In this document: positions 1 to 7,469 of the stretch, piece after piece
Position numbering within the stretch: position 1 is the stretch's first letter
Layout: every line of letters begins with the position of its first letter
DNA from: an uncultured Ruminococcus sp.
GTDB taxonomy: Bacteria; Bacillota; Clostridia; Oscillospirales; Ruminococcaceae
NCBI GenBank assembly: GCA_947167535.1
Contig: CAMVIL010000011.1
Coordinates: 1 to 12,644 of the forward strand
DNA: 12,644 bases
Direction of reading: 5' to 3'
Program-made: the position numbers and the translations under genes
Notes under the pieces: model-generated
The model's database searches: none
What the model was told of the DNA's origin: nothing
The model's input: the letters and a program-made list of their open reading frames with translations, nothing else

Positions 1-809
1 ACGCTCTGTATCGAGCCGTTGACGTTGTTGATTATTATATCGGGAAACTGCTTGCCGCGATTGTAGTATCCAAGCATACCCGCGTTGTACTTCTTGCCGA
101 TGACAAGGCTCTGCAGCTCGCGGAAGATGGTGTCTATCAGCGCAGAGACCATGAGCTTCCAGCCGAAGGAAAAGAGTATCTTCACGCGGTCAAATTCCAG
201 CACGCGCTTAGGACGCCACTTGACTATCGTCAGCAGCAGTATGCAGATGGCGATACGGCTGGAGAGCTGCTGACCCACCAGTGCCCATACGCCGAGTCCC
301 ATGTATGCCATGATTATACCGATGGAACCGGAAATGATCACCGAACCGATGGTGCAGTACATAAGCTCCTTGAAGCGCATCTCGCGGGCGACCTTTGCGT
401 TCTGTATGGAATTGAAGGCTCCCGGAATGAGCACCAGCGCCAGCACTCTGAGTATCGGCTTCAGCTTCGGCATACTGTAGAACAGCGCGATAAAGGGTGC
501 TGTGAAGAACAGTATGATATACAAAGCTATCGCTATAAAGAGGCTGATGTAGAATATCGAGGAGTAGTCCTTCTCGGTGATGTCCTTTCGCTGTATCAGC
601 GCGGTGTTCAGACCGCTCTGTACAAAGACCTGCGACACGCTTATGAAGATGGTGAGCATCGTCAGCAGACCGTAGTCTGTCGGGTCGAGAAGTCTTGCAA
701 GTATTATCTGGACGATAAAGGCGATACCCTGATATCCGACGCGCTCAAGAAATTTGAATATCAATGATTTAATTACTACCGATTTCTCGGACTGTGAAGT
801 TGGTTTCAA
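1..809 (-). CDS. Wzx-type polysaccharide flippase (partial, C-terminus beyond window edge)
   Basis: Multi-pass membrane transporter of the MATE/Wzx superfamily (COG2244, Polysacc_synt type), expected to flip undecaprenyl-linked repeat units across the cytoplasmic membrane. About 269 residues lie in the window; the family usually has about 480, so the C-terminal part is missing to the left. The protein starts MKPTSQSEKS. It then shows family-typical stretches such as GYQGIAFIVQIILARLLDP (about residues 25-43), DYGLLTM, and GKKYNAGMLGYYNRGKQFPD near the window edge, with several hydrophobic segments between. It is the most distal minus-strand gene seen, 66 nt after the polymerase stop, which fits a Wzx/Wzy system. 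The start is TTG at 809. No in-frame ATG or GTG occurs between it and the upstream in-frame stop, and an AAAGGAG lies 11 nt before it. Function is well supported by sequence style; substrate is unknown. Confidence 0.9.
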   Translation of the reverse strand, partial: MKPTSQSEKSVVIKSLIFKFLERVGYQGIAFIVQIILARLLDPTDYGLLTMLTIFISVSQVFVQSGLNTALIQRKDITEKDYSSIFYISLFIAIALYIILFFTAPFIALFYSMPKLKPILRVLALVLIPGAFNSIQNAKVAREMRFKELMYCTIGSVIISGSIGIIMAYMGLGVWALVGQQLSSRIAICILLLTIVKWRPKRVLEFDRVKILFSFGWKLMVSALIDTIFRELQSLVIGKKYNAGMLGYYNRGKQFPDIIINNVNGSIQS

Positions 810-827
810 ATCATTTATTTCTCCTTT
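806..827 (-). promoter_or_regulatory. Translation initiation region with a two-codon ORF overlapping the TTG start
   Basis: Read on the minus strand, AAAGGAG (827-821) is followed after 6 nt by ATG ATT TGA (814-806), a Met-Ile-stop mini-ORF. The flippase TTG start (809-807) overlaps this stop. The ribosome binding site is therefore ideally spaced for the mini-ORF ATG and less well spaced (11 nt) for the TTG. The bases are visible directly; any effect on initiation is inference. Confidence 0.45.
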
Positions 828-837
828 GTCAGTATCT

Positions 838-865
838 CCGAAAGGCGCAAGTGACGCTCTTTCGG
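838..865. other. Intercistronic hairpin between polymerase and flippase genes
   Basis: Perfect 7 bp inverted repeat CCGAAAG (838-844) / CTTTCGG (859-865). It extends by GCG (845-847) / CGC (855-857) with one bulged base and a 7-nt loop. On the minus (operon) strand no T-run follows it, so it does not look like a terminator there. On the plus strand it is followed by TGTTTT, a poor T-tract. It may affect mRNA stability or relative expression of the two genes (inference). Confidence 0.5.
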
Positions 866-875
866 TGTTTTAGCA

Positions 876-2033
876 TCAGAATCTGAATCTGAAATGGTTT
901 GACGCCGATACGCCGTAGATCATAATGAATATGAACCAGTAGAGTGCGATATAGCTTACGATAACGGAGTTTACAGCTACCCTCTCTTCAAACTTGTCCT
1001 GCTTGAACACATTTTTCAGCATTGGTATCAGCATTATCATGAAGAAGTCGCAGAAGATAGAGATTCTTCCGCCGTACACCGTCTGGAATGCCACTAGTAC
1101 GTAGGTGTAGAATACAACTCCCAGCAGGGTGATGATCTTGATATTCTCATCGATATCTCTTTCTGTCTTTTTAAGGAACGCGATCGGTAAGGCGATGAAG
1201 GATACCTTGAACATCCATTCAAGGAAAACGTGGCTGTTGAAGCCCGTGAGCTTGAGGTAAACGCTCATATCCGAGCCGAAAACCGCCTCGACATTACGCA
1301 CATATCTCTCGGGAAGCAGTGAATACTCCACCAGCAGATGGCTGATGCTCTTGAGATATACTGCAAACAGCAGACATACCGCCGCCAGCACTACTCTTGT
1401 TGACCTGCCGTTCTTGCGCTTTATAAGCTTTGCCAGCAGAATGAAAGCAAGTCCCATTACCGCCGAGAAGTGGAAGGAAAACGCTACGACAAAGCACAGC
1501 GCCGCCTTGATGTATTTCTTTTCTTCAAGCAAACAATAAAGCAGCAGTATGAATGAGCAGGATACGAACTGCTTCATCGTGTTGAATGAATTGTTGTAGA
1601 ACAAGAACAAATAGCAGCTCATCGTCAGCCACATCGGGGCGCTCTCCCGTCTCTTGTATGCAACAATGTAAATGGGAACGATAACAAGCAGCTGAGATGT
1701 GAACAGGAAATATCCGCAGTTGTGGAACAGCCGCGAGGTGAAAAACGCCAGTGTCAGATATCCGACCGGCTCTCCCGATATGCTCTTCAGCTGTTTTAAC
1801 GATGATGAAGCCTGCGCGGAATCAAAGGTGCGGACGGCGTATTCCAGTACGTCCTTGCCTACCGTGTCGGCGCGCACTCCCGCAAGAAGTGTCGGTACGA
1901 ATATGGCGATGACCGACAGAAAAACAGCCAACCGCTTATTGTTGCTGCTGAATTTTTTATCTGCCTGATTTGTGCAGTAGCAGGTTATCAGGAAGACGAT
2001 CAAATACAATATTGTACTTTCTCCAATACTCAT
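876..2033 (-). CDS. EpsG-family oligosaccharide repeat-unit polymerase (Wzy-like)
   Basis: Integral membrane protein of 385 residues with roughly ten hydrophobic segments. It is expected to polymerise flipped repeat units on the outer membrane face. EpsG-type features are AGVRADTVGKDVLEY at residues 51-65 (matching the family's Arg...Gly-x-Asp...Tyr motif after the second membrane segment), the FSFHFSAVMGL stretch around 185-195, and YGGRISIFCDFF around 320-331. The length is normal for the family. I chose ATG at 2033 because AGGAG (2045-2041) lies 7 nt upstream; an adjacent TTG at 2036 would have only 4 nt spacing. It sits between a GT2 gene and the flippase, as expected in Wzx/Wzy loci. Wzy proteins diverge strongly, so the call rests on topology, these motifs and context. 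Confidence 0.87.
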   Translation of the reverse strand: MSIGESTILYLIVFLITCYCTNQADKKFSSNNKRLAVFLSVIAIFVPTLLAGVRADTVGKDVLEYAVRTFDSAQASSSLKQLKSISGEPVGYLTLAFFTSRLFHNCGYFLFTSQLLVIVPIYIVAYKRRESAPMWLTMSCYLFLFYNNSFNTMKQFVSCSFILLLYCLLEEKKYIKAALCFVVAFSFHFSAVMGLAFILLAKLIKRKNGRSTRVVLAAVCLLFAVYLKSISHLLVEYSLLPERYVRNVEAVFGSDMSVYLKLTGFNSHVFLEWMFKVSFIALPIAFLKKTERDIDENIKIITLLGVVFYTYVLVAFQTVYGGRISIFCDFFMIMLIPMLKNVFKQDKFEERVAVNSVIVSYIALYWFIFIMIYGVSASNHFRFRF

Positions 2034-2049
2034 CAAAATGCTCCTAAAT

Positions 2050-2097
2050 GTGACGCATTGCCCATCGACCCGTCCGTGCGGGCAGGGGAGACGTCAC
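2050..2097. other. Nested inverted repeats in intercistronic gap
   Basis: The gap between the GT2 gene and the polymerase gene holds an outer 6 bp inverted repeat GTGACG (2050-2055) / CGTCAC (2092-2097). Inside it is TGCCC (2059-2063) / GGGCA (2080-2084), and a competing CCCG (2069-2072) / CGGG (2079-2082). No T-run follows on either strand, so it is not an obvious terminator. It is GC-rich and could fold in two alternative ways in the mRNA. Role unknown. Confidence 0.45.
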
Positions 2098-2098
2098 C

Positions 2099-3061
2099 TC
2101 ATCTTTTTCTTTTAAGTCTGACTATAAAAGGCAGTTTGTCCTTTACCTCATATTTCAGTTTTTCATAGGGAAGCAGCTCGCCGAAAACGCCTGTTTTTTT
2201 CATACCCCTGAGGTCGTTTAAGTGCTGATAATAAATGAGCTCCTTCCGCTTTATCTCATGTTCGATCGCTTGGTGATACTGCCCTTTGGTATACTCATCG
2301 TATTCCCTGAGCAGACCTACGTGGCGGTCGTAGAAATACTTTTTCAGTCTTTCGGGCGAGTTCTGTATCGAACCTGCAGCCGACTTGGGATTGTTAGTCC
2401 TGTAAGCGCTCATCACTTCGTTGATGTAATGCACGCTGCCGCCGTAGGCGGTGAGCAGCCTTACCACAAGATCCATCGAGGTGGAAAAATCCAGCACGCG
2501 CTTCAGATTTTCCGTCCTTCCCACCAGCGATGCCGTCGGCGTGAAGTCAAGCCTTATGAGATCCTCAACGGTCAAGTCTGCACCCTCGGGCTTTTCAAGC
2601 GCCCTGTAAAGATCCTTGTCGTTCCACATCTTGCGCGGGTAGAAGGTCTTGAGGAAGCTTCCGTCTGTGTCCACAACGTTTGCGTTGTGAAAGACCAGAT
2701 TGCACTCGGGGTGGCTTTCTAGGTGGTCGACCTGCTTCTGAAGCTTTAAGTCGTCGCACCAGTAATCATCGCCCTCGCATATGGCGAAGTACTTTGTCTG
2801 AATGGCAGGGATGACGAACTTCTGTACGGCGTTAATACCCTGACCGTACTGGTTCTCCTGCTGATATATAGTCTGTATCTTTTCGGGATACTTGTTTTCA
2901 AATTCTTCCACGATGGCTTTCGAGCCGTCGGTGGAGCAGTCCTCGTGGACGAGAACAGTGTATTCAAAATCGGTTTTCTGCGAACATATATTCTCAAGGC
3001 ATTTTCGCAGCCATTTCTCGTGATTGTAACTCAGCACGACAGCTGTTAGTATGGCAGCCAT
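2099..3061 (-). CDS. Glycosyltransferase family 2 protein
   Basis: GT-A fold inverting glycosyltransferase of 320 residues, expected to add one sugar from a nucleotide-sugar donor to the lipid-linked repeat unit at the cytoplasmic membrane face. The N-terminus, ILTAVVLSYNHEKWLRKCLENI, is the classic GT2 start. HEDCSTDGS at residues 39-47 is the nucleotide-binding Asp region, and CEGDDYW at 95-101 holds the metal-binding DxD equivalent. The C-terminal third is charged, ends in a basic tail (RLKRKR) and has no clear membrane helix. ATG at 3061 is preceded by GGGGAG at 8 nt. The gene follows the upstream GT2 gene by 18 nt, so they are probably co-transcribed. Donor and acceptor sugars cannot be read from the sequence. 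Confidence 0.9.
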   Translation of the reverse strand: MAAILTAVVLSYNHEKWLRKCLENICSQKTDFEYTVLVHEDCSTDGSKAIVEEFENKYPEKIQTIYQQENQYGQGINAVQKFVIPAIQTKYFAICEGDDYWCDDLKLQKQVDHLESHPECNLVFHNANVVDTDGSFLKTFYPRKMWNDKDLYRALEKPEGADLTVEDLIRLDFTPTASLVGRTENLKRVLDFSTSMDLVVRLLTAYGGSVHYINEVMSAYRTNNPKSAAGSIQNSPERLKKYFYDRHVGLLREYDEYTKGQYHQAIEHEIKRKELIYYQHLNDLRGMKKTGVFGELLPYEKLKYEVKDKLPFIVRLKRKR

Positions 3062-3079
3062 CAGTTTTTCTCCCCTTAC

Positions 3080-3898
3080 TTATAATTTATATCCATCTGC
3101 AATACCCTTGCACATACTCTTAAGCTTTTTGAGCTTGTCGGTCTCGTATAGCAGCGTCTGTATCATTCTGTTTACCACCCGCTTGTCGGCGGAAAGCCCC
3201 AGCTTGTACTTGCGTTTAAGGTAGATGCTGTTGCGCGCCCAGTAGTACTTTCTAAGCGGCGAGTGATTGAATATGATTATCGGTTTTCCCAGAAATTTTT
3301 TTGTAACGCTCCTGCCGACCTCGTGGAGAAAGCCTGTGTAGTTCAGCCTGACTATCTTGTATCCGCCCCGCGTCAGCGCGTAGCAGATGTCGTAGTCCAC
3401 CATGTCGATAAAGAGCTTTTCGTCAAAGCCTCCCACAGCCTTTATGCACCTGATGTTGTTGAGTGCGGCAGAGGTTATGCAGAAGCTGACCTTCTCGTAT
3501 TCTCCCGAAATGCCAAAATCCACTTCGACGCTCCGGTCTCTGTATTTTGAAGTGATGATGGCGACGTCGTCCTTTGCGCGTCTTGCCATCGAATCGTATT
3601 TTTCCATTATATCCGGCTCGCAGACGGTGTCCTGATCGAGGGAAAGCACCCAGGAAGCTCCCAGCTCCTCTGCCTTGCCGATCATCTGATTGAGCGCTCT
3701 GGCGATACCGCAGTTCTCGGCGTTCCTTACGTAGGTTATGTTATCATACCTCGCCATAAGCGCGGATATCTCGTCCACGTTTTTTGAACCGTTGTCTATG
3801 AGTATTACATCTCTGACCTGCGGTGCGATCGCCGAGATATTCTCTTCAAGTCTCACGATATCGGGATTAAAAAGCACTATCCCTGCGGCATATTCCAT
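3080..3898 (-). CDS. RfbF-like glycosyltransferase family 2 (rhamnosyltransferase-type)
   Basis: GT-A glycosyltransferase of 272 residues resembling the RfbF/rhamnosyltransferase branch of GT2. Visible features are AAGIVLFNPD at residues 4-13, LIDNGS at 33-38, NCGIARALNQ at 62-71, the metal-binding SLDQDT at 86-91, GGFDEKLFIDMVDYD at 156-170, LHEVG at 191-195 and HSPLRKYYWARNSIYL at 212-227. All are typical of this branch. Rhamnose as the donor sugar is only a family-level hint; no dTDP-rhamnose genes are in the window. The start is ambiguous. ATG at 3898 puts the conserved N-terminal strand at the very start and has AAGGA 11 nt upstream. ATG at 3910 and a GTG at 3919, which overlaps the upstream stop as GTGA, are alternatives that would add 4 or 7 residues. 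Confidence 0.88.
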   Translation of the reverse strand: MEYAAGIVLFNPDIVRLEENISAIAPQVRDVILIDNGSKNVDEISALMARYDNITYVRNAENCGIARALNQMIGKAEELGASWVLSLDQDTVCEPDIMEKYDSMARRAKDDVAIITSKYRDRSVEVDFGISGEYEKVSFCITSAALNNIRCIKAVGGFDEKLFIDMVDYDICYALTRGGYKIVRLNYTGFLHEVGRSVTKKFLGKPIIIFNHSPLRKYYWARNSIYLKRKYKLGLSADKRVVNRMIQTLLYETDKLKKLKSMCKGIADGYKL

Positions 3899-3915
3899 AG
3901 ATCGAACCATCCTTA

Positions 3916-5079
3916 TCACTTTCCGTATTCGGCGAGGAAGATGTCGTAGAACGCCTCGCGCTTGCTGACCAGCTTTTCTCTGCTGAATTCGCAGGACTTC
4001 AGGAAGTTCCTCTTTGCGAGCTTTTTCAGATCGGTCTTGAGCACCCGATCCGTAGCCTTAATAACCTCGTCGGTGCTGCCCTTTTTGAAGAGACAGACCT
4101 TCGGGATAAGCTCGGGGATGCCCGCTATGCTTGTGCCTATCACGGGACAGCCGCGGCTCATCGCTTCTATCACCGCTCTCGGCAGACCTTCCTGCTTGCT
4201 GGGCTGGACGTACAGATCCAGCGAGTCGTAGTACTCGGGCATTTTGTCCGCCGACAGATTGCCGACGAATTTCACTCTGTCAGACACACCCAGCTCCTTC
4301 GCCAGATCTCTGAGGAAGTAGTCGTGCTTTGTGCCGTTGTAGCCGCCTGCGAGACGGTACTCGACGTCGTAGCCCTTGTCAACAAGAGCGCTTATCGCTT
4401 TTATCACATACTCCTGACCCTTGTAGCGGGTGTCCAGCGCCGCCGCTGTGCCCAGCACGAGCTTTTTGCCCGCGTCGAAGCCGTCAAGCTTTTCGAGGCG
4501 CTTTTCAAGAGTCTTCTTTTCCGGCTCGTCGATGACAACGTTAGAACAGCTGACCGTTTTACCCTTGGTGGGGTAACGCCTCTGCAGGAACTTGCCGGTC
4601 ACGTAGTAGACGTACTCCGCGCGGGAGATTATACTCCGCGTTTTCCAGTACATATAAGGCGCCACAGCCTTTCCCAGCAGTCCGTGGTTCCAGTAGCTGT
4701 CCCAGGAACAGCCTACGCTCTCGACGATGTACGGCTTGCCGTACTTTCTGATGTATTTGACCGCTATCTGAGCGATGGAGCTCTGCGTCCTCAGCACGAA
4801 ATAATCGTTCTCCCTGACGCACTGCTCTATTATTCTCTCAGCCTTCGGCTTGTTCACAAGTATAGTTTTCGGGCTTTTGAAATTCGGCACGCTTATGACA
4901 TTTATCTGCGGCGGGACCAGTGTGAAAGTTTTTCCCTCAACGGGCTTTGTGCGGATAAGGAAGGTTATCTTGTCCGCAAGGTAGGAGTACCTCTCGTAAA
5001 GCTCGTGGTAGGCGAACTCGTAGTAGTTGCCCTCTTTATCGTAAAACAGAGGTCCGTCGTGTATAAAAACCAGATTCAT
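3916..5079 (-). CDS. Glycosyltransferase family 4 protein
   Basis: GT-B fold retaining glycosyltransferase (GT4/group 1) of 387 residues, acting on the lipid-linked repeat unit in the cytoplasm. The C-terminal donor-binding domain is clear: GTAAALDTRYKGQEYVIKAIS (about 210-230), RVKFVGNLSADKMPEYY (268-284), and the EX7E catalytic motif with E297 and E305 inside QEGLPRAVIEAMSRGCPVIG. This is followed by the AGIPELI loop. The N-terminal acceptor domain (MNLVFIHDGPLFYD) is more divergent, as usual. ATG at 5079 has AAGGAG 8 nt upstream. The 3' end overlaps an alternative GTG start of the next gene by 4 nt, so translation may be coupled. Length is normal; the transferred sugar is not predictable. 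Confidence 0.92.
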   Translation of the reverse strand: MNLVFIHDGPLFYDKEGNYYEFAYHELYERYSYLADKITFLIRTKPVEGKTFTLVPPQINVISVPNFKSPKTILVNKPKAERIIEQCVRENDYFVLRTQSSIAQIAVKYIRKYGKPYIVESVGCSWDSYWNHGLLGKAVAPYMYWKTRSIISRAEYVYYVTGKFLQRRYPTKGKTVSCSNVVIDEPEKKTLEKRLEKLDGFDAGKKLVLGTAAALDTRYKGQEYVIKAISALVDKGYDVEYRLAGGYNGTKHDYFLRDLAKELGVSDRVKFVGNLSADKMPEYYDSLDLYVQPSKQEGLPRAVIEAMSRGCPVIGTSIAGIPELIPKVCLFKKGSTDEVIKATDRVLKTDLKKLAKRNFLKSCEFSREKLVSKREAFYDIFLAEYGK

Positions 5080-5102
5080 TGAATTAACTCCTTTTCGGGG
5101 CT

Positions 5103-6197
5103 TTATTCTGTCAGAAGCTTCTGCCAGAAGCCGAGATTTCTCTCAAAGGAGAAATCCTCTTCCCACTTTTTCAGGGAAGCAAGACTGAACCTCTCCCAGC
5201 TTTCATAGTCGAGGGAAAGCTTCAGCACAGCGTCAGCCCAGCCGTCGGTGCTGTCCTTGTCGTCGACGAGATATCCCGTCTCACCGTCGGACACTACGTT
5301 GCTGTTGAAGCCGACATCGGAAGCGACAGCGGGAAGTCCCACCGCCATATACTGGACGAGCTTGAACCCGCCCTTGCCCATTGAGCGCTTTATGTTGAGA
5401 AGCGGCATGATGCCGATGTGCGAGCCGAGCATTTCGTCAAGCACGATATCTCTTGCCCAGCGTATGTTCTTTATCTCAAGATGCTCCGTCTTTTCCTCCA
5501 GCGGAAGATTGCAGATGACGGTGAGCGTAAGCTTCTTGCCCGTCTTCTCTCTGACCGTTTCTGCCGCCTTGTCCAGCGCGGGAACGACGTTTCTGATGTG
5601 CTTGAGCCCCGACGAGGAGCCTACCCACAGAACGTTTATCCCGTCGGCGTAGAGCTTTTCTCTCCTGCTGTTGAAGTCAGCCCTGTCGTCTATCGTAAGG
5701 TCGCCGTCGGTGGTGGGGAGCATGGATACCTTGCTTAGGCACTTTTCGTTCAGCATATTCTTCAGATAATCGCTGGTGACGATTATCTTGTCGCTGTATT
5801 TCTGAAGAAGCCGCGCCTCGGCTTTGGTGATCTCGTTTATGCCGAAAATATCGTCGTCGAAGTCCCAGATGACAAAGGAGTTTTTCAGTATCCGCTCGTA
5901 CATCAGGCTTATCGGGAAGACGCAGACCTTCGGCACCGCCGCGCGGGAGATGACCACGATATCGGGCTTTGAGATGATATCGCGGGCAAAGTTCAGAAAG
6001 TTTCGGAAGAATATCATAAGGTGATACTCTATCTTGCAGAGGAGCGTCGGCGAGTTGGAGTATTTTCTGAACATCCTGTCGGTGACGGTGAATCTGTTGG
6101 TTACCGCCGCGTCTTTTATCTTCTCGGTGTACTGCAATACTCTGTAATAGCTTGCCGCGTGGGTAAAGCCTCTTGTATACACTGAAACTCTCTTCAT
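5103..6197 (-). CDS. GT-B fold glycosyltransferase with degenerate EX7E motif
   Basis: A 364-residue protein with a C-terminal group 1 glycosyltransferase domain: INVLWVGSSSGLKHI (187-201), the donor-site region GKGGFKLVQYMAVGLPAVASDVG (about 274-296) and DGETGYLVDD (304-313). At the usual EX7E positions the sequence has Gly and Gln (Q282) instead of two Glu. Family members with a GKxGxKxxQYMAxGxP signature are known to lack this pair, so this may be subfamily-typical rather than inactivation. The N-terminal half (MKRVSVYTRGFTHAASYYRV) contains WDFDDDIFG at 111-119, an acidic patch also seen in that subfamily. I chose ATG at 6197. A TTG at 6218 would add seven residues, but neither has a strong ribosome binding site. 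It lies 28 nt after the FrhB-like gene. Donor unknown. Confidence 0.82.
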   Translation of the reverse strand: MKRVSVYTRGFTHAASYYRVLQYTEKIKDAAVTNRFTVTDRMFRKYSNSPTLLCKIEYHLMIFFRNFLNFARDIISKPDIVVISRAAVPKVCVFPISLMYERILKNSFVIWDFDDDIFGINEITKAEARLLQKYSDKIIVTSDYLKNMLNEKCLSKVSMLPTTDGDLTIDDRADFNSRREKLYADGINVLWVGSSSGLKHIRNVVPALDKAAETVREKTGKKLTLTVICNLPLEEKTEHLEIKNIRWARDIVLDEMLGSHIGIMPLLNIKRSMGKGGFKLVQYMAVGLPAVASDVGFNSNVVSDGETGYLVDDKDSTDGWADAVLKLSLDYESWERFSLASLKKWEEDFSFERNLGFWQKLLTE

Positions 6198-6225
6198 CGT
6201 GAACCCGTCCCCGAGCAAAGCGCCG

Positions 6226-7443
6226 TCAGCCTCTTGCGGCTCTCTCGCTCTGCTTCTTTCTCATACGTTTTTTATATATCCTCAGCAGTCCCGTCCTGTA
6301 CATGAGCGGGCGCAGCTGTCTCTTTATCCTGTTTTTCAGCTTGAAGGTCGAGGGAAAGTATTTCCTTTGCAGACCCTGCATCGAAAGCTTGTCGAGGTCG
6401 GCAAACATCTCGTCCCTGCGCGGGCTGGGCTTTGCGGAGCTTACCATCATGCCGCCGTTTATCGCGCTGTCCCTGTCGAAGTCCAGCTCCGCGACGTCGA
6501 GGTATTTTCTCATCTTCTCAAAAGCCGCCGCCGCGTGCTCGTCGTTGACCAGCACCTGCGACACGCCGATGCCGTCGTCCATACTCGGAGCGGCGCCGCT
6601 GACATACCAGTAGTCGCCCGCAGTAAAGCTGCTGTTTCTGTGCTTGCCCTTGACTTTGCAGTTGTAGCAGGAGGGTCTTGAGATCATCTCCTTGCTGTAG
6701 AACTGGAGCATAGGGTCAACATCGAAGGGCTCGTCGTATTCCGAGCCGTCGTCGTAGATAACCCGCATGGTGGTGCTTCCGTAGCCGTAGGTCTTCTCGC
6801 GAAACCTGACCTCGCGGATCTCCCTGCCGCTTTTCTTTCTGTGCCAGCTGAGGTATTTCTTCCAGAACTTCGGCGATGGCACGCCCTTGCAGATAATGTC
6901 CATCGTGTAGAGGTTGTCGTAGTCTCTGCCGAGATACGAAAGCAGTCCCTCCACCTGACAGGGAGTGCCGGAAAACAGCACCATCCTGCCGCTGCCGAGC
7001 ATCTCCTTTACCTTGCGGTAGGTCAGCCCGATCTCGCTCTGGACGTATTTTGATCTGTTGAATTTCTTTATATCGCTGACGCTTTCGATCATATCGTGTC
7101 TGACTTTGAAATCCTCGTCAAACCCGACGCCGTATACGCATCCGCCCTCATCCAGCACATATTCGGCAGCCGCCGCAAAAAATCCGCCCGAGGTCGAGCT
7201 TTGGCGAAGATCGCTGTTTTTGTTGCGCACGAGATAAGCCTTAGGCTGGTTGTCGGCGGGTTTTCTTGTCAGGACGGGACAGACCTTCCCGCACTTTCCG
7301 CAGTCAACGCACTGCTTCTCGTCAACGACGGGATACAGAAAGCCTTCTTTGTCGGGCTTCATGGTTATGCAGTCGCGGGGGCAGCTGTTCATGCAGGCGG
7401 AACATCCGCAGCAGTCCTTTTTTACAAGTTCTGTTATATTCAT
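6226..7443 (-). CDS. FrhB/FdhB-family double [4Fe-4S] protein of polysaccharide locus
   Basis: A 405-residue protein annotated in related genomes as coenzyme F420 hydrogenase/dehydrogenase beta-subunit-like. The N-terminus carries two complete ferredoxin motifs CxxCxxCxxxCP, at C11/C14/C17/C21 and C45/C48/C51/C55, so it can hold two [4Fe-4S] clusters. It continues with STSGGFFAA (83-91), LFSGTPCQVEGLLSYL (156-171), ICKGVPSPKFW (184-194) and a C-terminal CxxC with TAGDYW (C259, C262, residues 275-280), which follow the FrhB N- and C-terminal domain pattern. The role in polysaccharide synthesis is not established. Its position directly after a pyruvyl transferase, 26 nt apart, is a recurrent pairing. 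ATG at 7443 is the only in-frame start after the upstream stop and has no recognisable Shine-Dalgarno. A redox role is inferred from the clusters only. Confidence 0.88.
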   Translation of the reverse strand: MNITELVKKDCCGCSACMNSCPRDCITMKPDKEGFLYPVVDEKQCVDCGKCGKVCPVLTRKPADNQPKAYLVRNKNSDLRQSSTSGGFFAAAAEYVLDEGGCVYGVGFDEDFKVRHDMIESVSDIKKFNRSKYVQSEIGLTYRKVKEMLGSGRMVLFSGTPCQVEGLLSYLGRDYDNLYTMDIICKGVPSPKFWKKYLSWHRKKSGREIREVRFREKTYGYGSTTMRVIYDDGSEYDEPFDVDPMLQFYSKEMISRPSCYNCKVKGKHRNSSFTAGDYWYVSGAAPSMDDGIGVSQVLVNDEHAAAAFEKMRKYLDVAELDFDRDSAINGGMMVSSAKPSPRRDEMFADLDKLSMQGLQRKYFPSTFKLKNRIKRQLRPLMYRTGLLRIYKKRMRKKQSERAARG

Positions 7444-7469
7444 ATTATCACATCATTCTGCAAATCTCA

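Noticed and set aside
85..273. 62-codon plus-strand frame at the left edge
   Set aside because: Antisense to the flippase gene, whose translation is convincing; no independent support.
4324..5082. 252-codon open frame on the plus strand opposite the GT4 gene
   Set aside because: Shadow of the minus-strand GT4 reading frame, which has catalytic motifs and a good ribosome site; the plus frame has neither.
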